This document shows positions 1 through 8,866 of a DNA stretch of 12,551 nt, in pieces. Source of the DNA: DASUFP01 sp036274495 (GTDB taxonomy: Bacteria; Bacteroidota; Bacteroidia; AKYH767-A; OLB10). Each line of letters opens with the position of its first letter. The first letter of the stretch is position 1. The DNA lies in the NCBI GenBank assembly GCA_036274495.1, contig DASUFP010000048.1:1-12551 (forward strand), read 5' to 3'. Both the position numbers and the translations under genes were made by a program. The notes below the pieces were generated by a model. It was not told the origin of the DNA. It saw only the letters and a program-made list of their open reading frames with translations, and made no database searches.

Positions 1-1
1 T

Positions 2-523
2 GGTAAGCCCGATGTACCAAATGTGACTCCTACCGACCTGTGTATCGGTCAGCCTTCGGTGTACTTTGCTACTGCTACCGGTGCTTCCAGCTTCACATGG
101 GTGCCTTCGGGACAGATTTATGGTACAGAGTTATGCCTCAACGGTTCTTGCTCACAGTTCTATATTGAGTGGGATTGGTACTTCGCTTACATGGAGGTGT
201 TTGCTGAAAACTCCTGCGGTACTTCCGATCCGTTTAACTCCTGGAACTACTGCCGTATCAATGGCAATGCCCTCGATGCACAGGTGTATCCGAACCCAAC
301 CGACGGTAAAGCAACTGTTGAGTTCAGCGTAACAAATGCTACCGAATACTCCATCAATGTTACTGACCTTGCAGGACGTGAGGTGGTAAGTAAAGAGGTT
401 GCTGCTGAACGCGGATTGAATCAGGTGGAGATTGATCTCTCTTCTGTTGGTAAAGGATTGTACCTGGTAAATATCAAGGGTCAGGACGGAACCAACGTAG
501 TGAAGCGTCTCGCTGTAGAGTAA
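2..523 (+). CDS. T9SS type A sorting-domain secreted protein, 3' end (5' truncated by window edge)
   Basis: The reading frame is open from the first complete codon at the left edge, so the true start lies outside the window; the internal GTG at 23 is not needed as a start. The first ~50 visible residues (LCIGQPSVYFATATGASSFTW) resemble PKD-like or Ig-like modules of Bacteroidota surface proteins: a Cys, then a beta-strand pattern ending in Tyr/Phe-x-Trp. Five cysteines lie before the tail. The last ~75 residues are a classic T9SS type A sorting domain: QVYPNPTDGKATVEF, then INVTDLAGREV, then GKGLYLVNIKG, ending KRLAVE. In known systems this domain directs export through the outer membrane T9SS translocon and is removed at the surface. 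The gene stands alone, ending in a terminator 38 bases after the stop. Its catalytic or binding role cannot be told from the fragment. Confidence 0.9.
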   Translation, partial: GKPDVPNVTPTDLCIGQPSVYFATATGASSFTWVPSGQIYGTELCLNGSCSQFYIEWDWYFAYMEVFAENSCGTSDPFNSWNYCRINGNALDAQVYPNPTDGKATVEFSVTNATEYSINVTDLAGREVVSKEVAAERGLNQVEIDLSSVGKGLYLVNIKGQDGTNVVKRLAVE

Positions 524-560
524 ATCAATTTAAAGGAGGCTGAAAAAGCCTGAATGCAGA

Positions 561-593
561 AGCGCCCCGGCCGATGGTCGGGGCGCTTGTTTT
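561..593 (+). terminator. Rho-independent terminator after the first T9SS cargo gene
   Basis: AGCGCCCCG (561-569) pairs perfectly with CGGGGCGCT (579-587). Three more pairs (one G-U) extend the stem to 12 bp around a GAT loop. TTGTTTT follows. The stem is far more GC-rich than its surroundings, as expected of an intrinsic terminator. Confidence 0.9.
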
Positions 594-652
594 ATGTATC
601 AGCAAACCATTAACTTACTTGGTTCCACCCAAGAATTAGTTTCATTTTACCA

Positions 653-683
653 TTGATTTTTAGTAAAAAAGGTAGTAAATTTG
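653..683 (+). promoter_or_regulatory. Putative Bacteroidota-type promoter for the gene at 793
   Basis: TAAATTTG at 676-683 matches the Bacteroidota -7 box TAnnTTTG exactly. A TTG at 653-655 sits 20 bases upstream, the expected distance for the -33 element. Transcription would begin near 688-690, leaving a ~100-base leader before the ATG at 793. The match rests on the consensus only. Confidence 0.45.
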
Positions 684-792
684 CTATAATCGGCTGAAGT
701 ATACAGTTGATTTCTAACTTATTAGTATTTCCCAAAAACTTATTTATCACCCTATCCTTAACCGGCGTCATAAATCGCTTATAATTAACCCA

Positions 793-2352
793 ATGAAAAC
801 AAACAAACATATTTTTTCCTTAGGCCTGTGCTTCTTTTTAGCATTATTTGCATCCAACTCCAGGGCTCAATTTATTGATGCTGTTATCCCGGATACTGCC
901 GTAGGATTGAATCCCATCTTTGCCAATAACACCGGTAACGATATACTATCATTTGGCGGCAATTTTTATGCAGTAAATGTTTGGGACGACAACAATGGAA
1001 TAAATGCCGGAATGTCATGGAAAGTGGGCATCTGGGATGGATTTACAAACATTGGGGGAGGTCAGGATGCAGTAGATCCGGATGTTGTTCTGGTGAAAAA
1101 CACCGGTGGTGTCGTGTTTGCAATTGTTACGTACTATTCACCGAACACGAATGAATTTAAGTGCGAGGTGTTTCAATACAGCGTTGCAGGTCACATGTTT
1201 TTCAATATTAACACAATGGTTCTTGCAAATGGCATGTACAATACATCCATTAATATTGATGCAAATGATGTGGGTGATTTTGTGATTGTATGGGACGAGC
1301 CCGGATTCAATGTCAATTGTGTTACAGGAACAACTAACCCAACACCTGCACTCAGTGCGGGAGGTCAGGTTCTGACGCTTGATGCCGGCAAAAGTCCTGA
1401 TGTTTCCATATTCAGAAATCCTGCTACCGGCGACAATCAGGCGGATGTAGTTTATATCACTTCACTGGGTAAAATCAATGTGGATTTTTACAGGATAGAT
1501 GATCTTCAAAACAGTGTGGTAATAGCAACTCCTTCTTTCAGATCGCCCAATGCAGATCTTCAATACAGGTATCCGAGAATTGCGACACCAAATTCACTCT
1601 ATGGTACAAACAATGATTTTACCGTGGTTACTGAGGATACGGATGGGGCCAGCAGCTGGTACATTAAAGGGTTTAATTCGAATGGATGTTGTGTTCCAAT
1701 GACTCATTTGATGATTTATAACGACGGCACTACCATGAATTCTCCTTTCAACACATCAGACCAGCCAAACACCCGGCCTGTTGTCAGCTATGAGTATGGA
1801 TATACAAATATTTGGGTGGTTTGGAATTTAGATAATTTAACAGGGGCCTTACCGGCTCCGGGTGCCGCTTTTGCAAAATCACCCATAGCATTGATTGGAA
1901 GCAAACAAGGTCAGCTGAATATACCGCAGAGCTACCGTTACGTGCCACTGTCAGTTGTCACAGGGTCAAATTATAATCATGTAAGCTTAGCGGGAAGAAA
2001 TACCACCAAAAATTTACTGACCTATTATAAAGCGAATGATAATTCTATTTATTCAAAAGCAGTAAATCAACTTCCGATGCCAACACAGTTAAAGTCAGCC
2101 GGACCTGTTTCATTGAATAACTGGCTTGATCAGACAACTATGGACGATGGCGACAACGGCACTGTTTACAAACTTGATATAGTAGACTTGTCAGGTAAAG
2201 TTGTAAGAAGTTTTTCTGCAACAGCGGGTGATCTGAAGAAAACAGTAATGGAGTTTAAAGAAAATGCGATTACGGGCATTTATCTGGTTACTGTTCGTTC
2301 AAATTCAGGTTTGGTCAGCTATAATGGAAAGTTTCCTGTAACCGGTTATTGA
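793..2352 (+). CDS. Secreted protein of unknown fold with degenerate T9SS-like C-terminal domain (519 aa)
   Basis: Residues 1-25 form a signal peptide: MKTNKH, a hydrophobic stretch, then SNSRA before Gln26. There is no lipobox. The body (26-430) is Asn/Asp/Thr/Gly-rich with recurring strand-like units such as DFVIVWDEPGF, ADVVYITSLG and NIWVVWNLDNL. This suggests a beta-propeller or beta-sandwich surface protein, but I recognise no named catalytic family. The last ~65 residues (YKLDIVDLSGKVVRSF... ITGIYLVTVRSNSG) match the second half of a T9SS type A sorting domain. The usual YPNP first strand is missing, and the protein ends KFPVTGY rather than in the common Lys-rich ending. The stop lies 62 bases before the next secreted-protein gene, so the two may be read together. 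The ATG at 793 is chosen because it directly precedes the signal peptide. Confidence 0.9.
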   Translation: MKTNKHIFSLGLCFFLALFASNSRAQFIDAVIPDTAVGLNPIFANNTGNDILSFGGNFYAVNVWDDNNGINAGMSWKVGIWDGFTNIGGGQDAVDPDVVLVKNTGGVVFAIVTYYSPNTNEFKCEVFQYSVAGHMFFNINTMVLANGMYNTSINIDANDVGDFVIVWDEPGFNVNCVTGTTNPTPALSAGGQVLTLDAGKSPDVSIFRNPATGDNQADVVYITSLGKINVDFYRIDDLQNSVVIATPSFRSPNADLQYRYPRIATPNSLYGTNNDFTVVTEDTDGASSWYIKGFNSNGCCVPMTHLMIYNDGTTMNSPFNTSDQPNTRPVVSYEYGYTNIWVVWNLDNLTGALPAPGAAFAKSPIALIGSKQGQLNIPQSYRYVPLSVVTGSNYNHVSLAGRNTTKNLLTYYKANDNSIYSKAVNQLPMPTQLKSAGPVSLNNWLDQTTMDDGDNGTVYKLDIVDLSGKVVRSFSATAGDLKKTVMEFKENAITGIYLVTVRSNSGLVSYNGKFPVTGY

Positions 2353-2414
2353 TACCGGTCCTGTATTTTATCATTTAATTCTCACACAAAACCTTTTCAG
2401 GCTTAAAATTTAGT

Positions 2415-4070
2415 ATGCAAAAAATCAAACTCTCTGTTTTTGTATTGTTGTTTCTGATTCCGACTATTCAATATGCCCAGGTTTATAATTTATATTGGGA
2501 CAAGGCTTTTGGCGGAGATAACCGTGATTGGAATACTAACATAGTTACTGCTGCTGACGGATCCATCTACATTATCGGGGATTCTCAATCTGGCATAAGC
2601 GGAAACAAAGCACTGCCCGTATGTGCTTCAGGAATATCAAATTCTGATATATGGTTGATGAAAGTTGATACTGCCGGCAATATTTTATGGCAAAAAGACC
2701 TCGGAGGCGACGCGGATGAAAGGCTTCCAAAACTTGTCCCACTGAATAATGCTTCAAAACAATTGCTATTTTCATGTCAGTCGTCATCCGGTGTAGCTTG
2801 TGACAAAACCGAACCAAACAGAGATACGGTCCCCATTATTTCTACCGATTATTGGATATGTCTGTTGGATTCAAACGGTACGAAAATCTGGGACAAAACA
2901 CTTGGTGGTGACAACTATGACGACTACACACAGATAGCCGTGTTATCAAATGGTGAAATTCTTGTTTGTGGTGAATCCAATTCGGATATCAACGGAGATA
3001 AAACGGTTCCCAATTATTCAATAAGCAACGACTATTGGGCCGTCAAGCTGGATTTAACCGGTACTATCATATGGGATAAAGTTTACGGAGGAACCGGAGC
3101 TGAATTTCTGAGTTCAATCATTCCCCTGCCCAACGGGGCTTTTGTACTTGCCGGTTCTACTACAAGTGATCCGAGCGGGGATGTTTCTGAACCGGGTCAG
3201 GGTGGTCAGGATTACTGGATGATAAAAGTTGATAATGCCGGGAACAAGATATTGGATAAACGCCTTGGCGGGTCGGATATTGACAAATGTCTTAATGTTT
3301 CGCCAACTCCTGATAACGGATTTATTTTTAGCGGATATACCGTTTCTCCTATAGGCGGAGACGTTAGTGAGGCTCCCAAAGGGGTAGCTGATTACTGGAT
3401 TGTTAAAACCGACTCGGCCGGAAATAAACAATGGGATAAACGATACGGTGGAACTCTTGGCGCGTATGCTACCTGTGCAGCTCCTGCATTAGGAGGCGGT
3501 TACTGGGTTTATGGATATACGAACAGCGATGCGGCAGGTGATGTTACTCAGTCGCCCTATGGTGGTTCTGATTATTGGATTATTCGTACTGATTCTGCAG
3601 GCACTCGTCTTTGGGATAGAAGGTTTGGTGGCAGCGGAAACGAATATTCATCTGTTTTTACCACACTTGCGGATAGTTCACTGCTGCTATTCGGATATGC
3701 CGATACCGGAGTTTCCGCTACTAAAACCGATTTTGGCTATGGCTGGTGGGATTACTGGATGGTAAAATTTAAATACACTATCATTGGAGTTGGTTTGAAC
3801 GAAACAGCCAATACACTCCATTCATTTGAAGTTGTTCCGAATCCTTCAACCGGAAATATTCAGCTTAATTATTTCATTGATCATCCCGGAAGATTATCAA
3901 TAGGAATAGTGGATGTCAGAGGAAAAAAATGTTTTGAAAAGGAAATTACCTCCGGTTCAGGCGCACATAACGAAGCCCTGGACCTTACGGGACTCGACCG
4001 GGGAATGTACTTTGTGACTATTGATGCTGAAAACGGTGAAAGGATAACTAAAAAAGTTATTCTGAACTGA
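2415..4070 (+). CDS. T9SS cargo with seven ~60-aa WDK-GG/DYW repeats, probable seven-bladed beta-propeller (551 aa)
   Basis: The signal peptide is residues 1-21 (MQKIKLSVFVLLFLIPTIQY-A, cut before Q22). Seven tandem repeats follow, anchored at W28, W92, W159, W220, L280, W340 and W400, i.e. steps of 64, 67, 61, 60, 60 and 60 residues. Each reads roughly W-D-K-x-x-GG, a variable strand, a G-[YEDS]-[ST]-x-S segment, S/NGD, then DYW-[MIV]-x-K-x-D-x-x-G-[NT]. Seven such units suit a closed seven-bladed propeller of the kind common in Bacteroidota surface proteins. Residues ~470-551 are a full type A sorting domain (VVPNPSTGNIQLNY, GIVDVRGKKCF, LDRGMYFVTID, ending KKVILN). The expected role is cell-surface binding or display; no catalytic residues are evident. 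It lies 62 bases after the preceding secreted-protein gene with no promoter box seen between them, so cotranscription is possible. Confidence 0.92.
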   Translation: MQKIKLSVFVLLFLIPTIQYAQVYNLYWDKAFGGDNRDWNTNIVTAADGSIYIIGDSQSGISGNKALPVCASGISNSDIWLMKVDTAGNILWQKDLGGDADERLPKLVPLNNASKQLLFSCQSSSGVACDKTEPNRDTVPIISTDYWICLLDSNGTKIWDKTLGGDNYDDYTQIAVLSNGEILVCGESNSDINGDKTVPNYSISNDYWAVKLDLTGTIIWDKVYGGTGAEFLSSIIPLPNGAFVLAGSTTSDPSGDVSEPGQGGQDYWMIKVDNAGNKILDKRLGGSDIDKCLNVSPTPDNGFIFSGYTVSPIGGDVSEAPKGVADYWIVKTDSAGNKQWDKRYGGTLGAYATCAAPALGGGYWVYGYTNSDAAGDVTQSPYGGSDYWIIRTDSAGTRLWDRRFGGSGNEYSSVFTTLADSSLLLFGYADTGVSATKTDFGYGWWDYWMVKFKYTIIGVGLNETANTLHSFEVVPNPSTGNIQLNYFIDHPGRLSIGIVDVRGKKCFEKEITSGSGAHNEALDLTGLDRGMYFVTIDAENGERITKKVILN

Positions 4071-4241
4071 TTTTCGTTGAAACTCGGAGAACCTGCTTAT
4101 CGGTTCAAATTTTGCAAGTAAGGGTATTCCCCGATGCGATGATCAGACTGCCTGACCGTAATTTCAACCGATTTATAATACCATATAGCAAAACAGGTTG
4201 TTTTGTAAGCCCGGCTTTTTGCCATCTTTTATTCTAACTGC

Positions 4242-4290
4242 TTGATTTACAGTACACAACGTTTATTCGTTGTAACGTATTGTAAATCAA
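4242..4290. repeat. 49-base bulged inverted repeat in the intergenic region
   Basis: Bases 4242-4255 pair with 4277-4290: ten Watson-Crick pairs TTGATTTACA/TGTAAATCAA plus four more, including one G-U. After an AAC bulge on the right side (4274-4276), ACAACG (4256-4261) pairs with CGTTGT (4268-4273) around a TTTATT loop. That gives 20 base pairs in all. No T-run follows, so it is not a normal terminator. Confidence 0.8.
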
Positions 4291-4417
4291 CACTATACAA
4301 ATTTAGAGGCGACAATTTTACAGTTTTTGTTATTTATCCTTCCTAATTGGTTAAGTGGCTGTTATTGAGATTGTTGAAAAATCGTAAGGTTCAATAGGAA
4401 TTATTGCAACATTTTGC

Positions 4418-4425
4418 TATATTTG
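4418..4425 (+). promoter_or_regulatory. Putative -7 promoter box (TATATTTG) for the giant surface protein
   Basis: TATATTTG is an exact TAnnTTTG match. No TTG lies at the expected -33 distance, so the promoter would be weak or activator-dependent. A transcription start near 4430 would place the TTG codon at 4404 outside the message, which favours a start at 4479 or 4488. Confidence 0.4.
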
Positions 4426-4487
4426 TTTGTATTAAAGTAGATTGTCCGAATTCCATACTTTTTGAATTTATATCGCCTCTGAAAAAA

Positions 4488-7400
4488 GTGCTACGCCCTT
4501 CTGTTTTTCGTTTACTTTTTTTGTTGCTTTTAAGCGCAATGACTTTCAGCACCCAGAAAGTTTATTCGCAGGTCACTTCAACCGCTACAGGAGGAAACTG
4601 GAGTCTTGGTACTACATGGGTTGGTGGTGTTGTTCCTGCTTCAGGTAACAACGTGGTTATAGCCACAGGTGCAACTGTGAATGTGGATGCAACAACAGCA
4701 ACTGTCGCGAATGTGACAATTAATACGGGCGGTACGCTTACTACCATGAATGCTCCCGGTGCCCAGTTGAATTATTCAGGCAATATGACGGTGAATACAG
4801 GCGGTACCCTCACCAACAATGGCGGTATTCTTCTCACCGGAACAAACAAGACATTTCTGCTGAATGGTACTGCAACCTATACGCACAATCCGAGGAATAC
4901 AACACTTTCCGACGAATCCATATTTACAAACAGCAACGAAACATTCAGCACAACAAGTAATTTAACAATTCAGAAATGGTTTGATCTGAGTATCGGTTTG
5001 GGAGATCCCTCCCGTGTTCAATCTTCCGCTTTTGGAAATGTTACATTGTCCCTTGCCGATACAATTCCATGGGAACAAAACGGCAACTTCATGACCTCAG
5101 GAGCCACCAGAAGAGTGTGGGGCACCTTTACGGTTACTTCCGGTGCTGTTTCAATGGATAATGGAAACGGAAACACCACATTTCTTGATATTGGCAATGT
5201 TACCATTACAGGAACAGGCAGAGTGATTTTCCTTTCGGGATTTAATCGGCCCTACACTATGATCACCGGTCCATTTACCGACAACTCTACCAATGTGAAG
5301 CCTACTATATTAATGGATGATTGTTATGGCCCCCTGGTTTGGACATGCAACGGAAGCGCCAGCATCAGTCATAACTTTTTAGGAATTGCCGGCCTGGGGA
5401 TAAGTCCGGGCGGAAGCATGCAGTTTAATGTAAACGGAAGTCTCACCATTGGAGGAACAGGATATTTTATTCTCATCAACAAAGCCACTGCTCCACTTAC
5501 CATGACGGTAACCAATTCCACTACCATCAACGGCAATCCAAGTTCAGTGAGGTTTATTGAAGGAAATAATGGTAATCTCATTTTCAGCACAAACAACTTA
5601 TATATTTCAGGCGGTGTTTCCAACATACTGATGGGTGGAAACGGCCTTATCCCCGCTGCTACCGGTACCGGTACCGTTACCATTTCAAATGAATTTGTTG
5701 TTAATGGTCTTTCAAATACAACTTTCGTCGATGCTGCCTCCAGCACCTCCAAGCTGCGTGTGACAGTAGGAGATCTCAGAATTCAGTCAACAAATTCAAA
5801 CCTGACGCTTGCCCGTTCAAAAGGGGCTGTTACACTTAATGTCATTGACAGTGTTATTCATACCGCGGGAAGATTTATCGGACAAATAGACACCAACGGA
5901 ATTGTTACAGATTCAATGATTGTGGGCGGAAGCTTCCTGATGAATGATCCAACTGCCGGTGATTATTTCCGCTTTAACTATTCAAACGGCAATACTATCA
6001 TAAAAACAACGGGCGGATTTACCGTTCAGAATTCTACAACTTCTGTCGGTTATGGATTTGCCGGAATTTATGGCGGATCGGGCAACCTGACATTTACTGT
6101 TGGTACCAATGCAGGAGGATTAAATGTTAACGGTGGCAGGTTCGCAGGAATTTACGGTTTCCGTCCAAATATCACTACCGGTTCTGCAACGTTTACCATA
6201 ACCTACAGTTTTAATCAGACCGGCGGCTTTTTCCGGTGTATCGATAGCCGGGTAGAACCAGGTCCCGCTACCGTAAACTTTTCTGCAGGAAACATTTTTT
6301 ACAGCGGTGGTAACTTCAGCGGATTTTACGCTGTAAACAATACTGCTTCAACCAACACCTTTAGCACCGGCGGATTGTTGCAAATTTCGTTTAATACTGC
6401 TGCAACCGATACGTTTATGTTTAATGGTTACACTTACATAGGTGCCGTAATCAGTTCAGCCAAATTAAATGTATCTGTTGGCGGTAACTTTAATATTACA
6501 GGAGCCAACGGTTGTTTTATATCAAGTATGTCTAAAGGGAAGGAAACGTTTACCATAACAGGTAATGTAAACTTCACTGGTGGCAAATCGAGTTTTGACT
6601 CCTATCCTAATTCGGGTATTGCCAACTCGCACGCTGTTCAGATGACTGTTGGATCAAACATGGCCGTTTCGGGTGGTGTTACCTATTTATCGGCTCACAA
6701 TGATACCTTAACCGCTACAGTTGGTGGTGATTTATCCGTTGCTCTTGGTGAATTGATTGTACAAGGCGGCAACTATCCCGGTTCTCTGGATGTTGCCGGT
6801 GGCTACACACAAACAGGCGGAATTTTTTATCTGCACAAGAATAACCTGAATGGAGGATTTTATCCTGTAGAAGTTACTATTAACAGCAACAACGATGCTG
6901 TCGGAGATTTCAGTCAGACAGGCGGCACAATAAACTTTGATGATAATGCTTCAAGTATTGTTTCCAATACCCTGTTCATCAAAAGCCCGAATATCACCTA
7001 TGGCGGCACGGGAAGCATGACAATGGCATTGCCCGGCACGAATGATATTCTGGGTGTAATTGCTTATTCCAGAACCGGTGCAAGTTCATTTAACCGTACT
7101 TCGGCCACACACAGCATTCAGCAAATAGAACAACATGTATATACCGGCTGTACACTTACCGTTGCTACCGGAAACATGCAGCTGGCTTCTTTGAATAATT
7201 TTACAACCAGCATGCTGCTCGTACAAACAAATGCAACACTTGATTTACAGGGGAACCAGATATTCTCCAATCAGTTGCAGGCCAATTGCGGTATGCGTAC
7301 ACAAGGAAGAATTCGTCTGACACGCACGCAGGGCTGGTACGATGGCACGGCGAATGCGTCTTTAAATGCAAATGGAGGTATGACCTTTTTCCTGTTATCG

Positions 7401-8759
7401 CCAAGCACTATAGAATATTATGGTTCGGATAACCAGGTAATCACAGGAATAGGTGTCGGTACTGCAACTTCATCGGCTCAGAAATACAACAACCTTGAAA
7501 TAAACTTCCAGGGCACACCCAATACCGAATTTGTTTATCCTACCAATATTCCTAACAGCACATCTGTGGTTGTAAGAAATAAACTAATCCTTACAAACGG
7601 GGAATTAAATCTTGACAACGATCACGTGAATACTTCCGGTGGCAGAAGCATCGTGATAGAACGTGACTCTATAACAGCCATTACGCGCACAAATGGATAT
7701 ATAAGAAGTGAAGTAATCGACAGCAGTGCATCCGTTATCTGGCGGGTTGGCAGTAAGCCGGGTCCGCATATAATACCGTTTGGATATGATGCTTCCAATT
7801 ACATTCCATTTACGTTTGAATTACCGGTAGGCTCTGCAGCTGCTGACACACTTATAGTATCTACTTATCATACACAGGTAAATAACACACCATATCCACC
7901 TCCGGTGGCCCATGTAAATGGAATTACCGGCATCGACAACAGTTTGCAGACGGTCGACAGATTCTGGTACATACAGGTTACCGATCCGGTTGCAAGTGCC
8001 AATCTCACATTTACAGTGGTACCTTCTGAAATGGCCGGTATCAGTTCACCCCGGGCGCAAAGGTGGATCAATGGAGTTGGAGGTTGGGAATTACCCTACC
8101 AGGGTTCACAATCAAATGCCGGAGTTTATACCTATGTAACAGGTGCTACCTCGTTCCCACTCAACTGGTGGACATTAGCGGGGCTGGCAACACCACTTCC
8201 TGTTTCATTGCTTGATTTTAAAGGAAACTGTGAACAAAAAGAAGTTGTATTACGCTGGACTACCGGAACCGAGGTAAATAATAGCATGTTTACTGTTCTT
8301 AGAAGCAGAGACGGTAACAACTATGAAGCTGCCGGGACAGTGAAAGGCAATGGCAACAGCTCTACTCCTATTTCTTATTTGTTTACGGATATATTTGCAC
8401 CTGAAGGACTGAGTTATTATATGCTTCGTCAAACTGATTTTGACGGACATTCTACTGAATTCGGACCGGTAGTTGTTGAATCGTGCAAATCGGGATCCCA
8501 GTTCAACGTAACAGTGATTCCTTCAAATCCCGCACAATCCGATGTAGTAGTTTCTGTTGTACATCCTGGAAGGTATAAATTTACCTTGTACTCTCTCGAT
8601 GGGAAGCCGGTCTATTCTACCGAGAAAGTTTTTTCTGATTCCGGGGTTAATATCGCTACTTTAGACCACGGCTTGCTGAGTGCATCCATTTATGTGTTAC
8701 GGGTCGAAGGTCAGACAGATGCCAAATCTGTTAAGATTGCGCTTGGTTTGCACAAATAA
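4488..8759 (+). CDS. Giant repetitive T9SS surface protein, probable beta-helix adhesin (~1,423 aa)
   Basis: GTG at 4488 gives a normal signal peptide (MLRPSVFR, then LLFLLLLSAM, ending VYSQ). The frame is open up to TTG 4404 (1,451 aa), but that would put ~28 unlikely residues before the signal; CTG 4479 would give MKKVLRP. After the signal comes GNWSLGTTWVGGVVPASGNN, a module often seen at the front of Bacteroidota surface proteins. A long Thr/Asn/Gly-rich body follows, with strand-turn units such as TVGSNMAVSGGV, GGFTVQN and FAGIYGF recurring every ~40-65 residues between about 5920 and 6945; this suits a right-handed beta-helix. A Cys-containing, FN3-like segment (LRWTTGTEVNNSMFTVLRS to YMLRQTDFDGHS) spans roughly 8190-8485. 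The last ~80 residues form a divergent type A sorting domain with IPSNPAQSD in place of YPNP. Likely role: cell-surface adhesion or display. No catalytic motif was found. Confidence 0.9.
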   Translation: MLRPSVFRLLFLLLLSAMTFSTQKVYSQVTSTATGGNWSLGTTWVGGVVPASGNNVVIATGATVNVDATTATVANVTINTGGTLTTMNAPGAQLNYSGNMTVNTGGTLTNNGGILLTGTNKTFLLNGTATYTHNPRNTTLSDESIFTNSNETFSTTSNLTIQKWFDLSIGLGDPSRVQSSAFGNVTLSLADTIPWEQNGNFMTSGATRRVWGTFTVTSGAVSMDNGNGNTTFLDIGNVTITGTGRVIFLSGFNRPYTMITGPFTDNSTNVKPTILMDDCYGPLVWTCNGSASISHNFLGIAGLGISPGGSMQFNVNGSLTIGGTGYFILINKATAPLTMTVTNSTTINGNPSSVRFIEGNNGNLIFSTNNLYISGGVSNILMGGNGLIPAATGTGTVTISNEFVVNGLSNTTFVDAASSTSKLRVTVGDLRIQSTNSNLTLARSKGAVTLNVIDSVIHTAGRFIGQIDTNGIVTDSMIVGGSFLMNDPTAGDYFRFNYSNGNTIIKTTGGFTVQNSTTSVGYGFAGIYGGSGNLTFTVGTNAGGLNVNGGRFAGIYGFRPNITTGSATFTITYSFNQTGGFFRCIDSRVEPGPATVNFSAGNIFYSGGNFSGFYAVNNTASTNTFSTGGLLQISFNTAATDTFMFNGYTYIGAVISSAKLNVSVGGNFNITGANGCFISSMSKGKETFTITGNVNFTGGKSSFDSYPNSGIANSHAVQMTVGSNMAVSGGVTYLSAHNDTLTATVGGDLSVALGELIVQGGNYPGSLDVAGGYTQTGGIFYLHKNNLNGGFYPVEVTINSNNDAVGDFSQTGGTINFDDNASSIVSNTLFIKSPNITYGGTGSMTMALPGTNDILGVIAYSRTGASSFNRTSATHSIQQIEQHVYTGCTLTVATGNMQLASLNNFTTSMLLVQTNATLDLQGNQIFSNQLQANCGMRTQGRIRLTRTQGWYDGTANASLNANGGMTFFLLSPSTIEYYGSDNQVITGIGVGTATSSAQKYNNLEINFQGTPNTEFVYPTNIPNSTSVVVRNKLILTNGELNLDNDHVNTSGGRSIVIERDSITAITRTNGYIRSEVIDSSASVIWRVGSKPGPHIIPFGYDASNYIPFTFELPVGSAAADTLIVSTYHTQVNNTPYPPPVAHVNGITGIDNSLQTVDRFWYIQVTDPVASANLTFTVVPSEMAGISSPRAQRWINGVGGWELPYQGSQSNAGVYTYVTGATSFPLNWWTLAGLATPLPVSLLDFKGNCEQKEVVLRWTTGTEVNNSMFTVLRSRDGNNYEAAGTVKGNGNSSTPISYLFTDIFAPEGLSYYMLRQTDFDGHSTEFGPVVVESCKSGSQFNVTVIPSNPAQSDVVVSVVHPGRYKFTLYSLDGKPVYSTEKVFSDSGVNIATLDHGLLSASIYVLRVEGQTDAKSVKIALGLHK

Positions 8760-8866
8760 TCACACATCTTATTATTGTATTCATTTCGTTCTAACGGATT
8801 GATAAATCCCCTTATCGAAGGATTGATCCGCTGCTTGATTCTTTCCGGTTTGAGCTTATAAATGAT

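Larger units (their letters stand above)
4071..4487. other. Gene-free stretch between two T9SS cargo genes
   Basis: No convincing reading frame is present on either strand. From left to right it holds a weak GAACC/GGTTC hairpin followed by AAATTTT soon after the upstream stop (perhaps a poor terminator), the long bulged hairpin at 4242-4290, and the -7 box TATATTTG at 4418-4425. Read from a start near 4430, the leader to the likely start codon is about 50-60 bases. Confidence 0.6.

Noticed and set aside
532..613. Perfect Shine-Dalgarno-like AAAGGAGG followed by a 19-codon reading frame (ATG 554 to TAA 613)
   Set aside because: The frame runs straight through the GC-rich terminator hairpin, encodes an Arg/Gly/Trp-rich stretch explained by that stem, and Bacteroidota rarely rely on such ribosome sites.
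610..810. 66-codon minus-strand frame in the intergenic region
   Set aside because: It overlaps the promoter and start of the gene at 793, has no recognisable domain, and has the composition of chance AT-rich DNA.
2341..2370. ACCGGT...ACCGGT hairpin over the stop codon of the 519-residue gene
   Set aside because: Only six base pairs and no proper T-run (CCTGTATTTTA), so it is not strong enough to call a terminator.
4242..4290. Possible integron attC site at the bulged hairpin
   Set aside because: The hairpin has a one-sided bulge, but it lacks the GTTRRRY/RYYYAAC core sites and there is no integrase or cassette array nearby.
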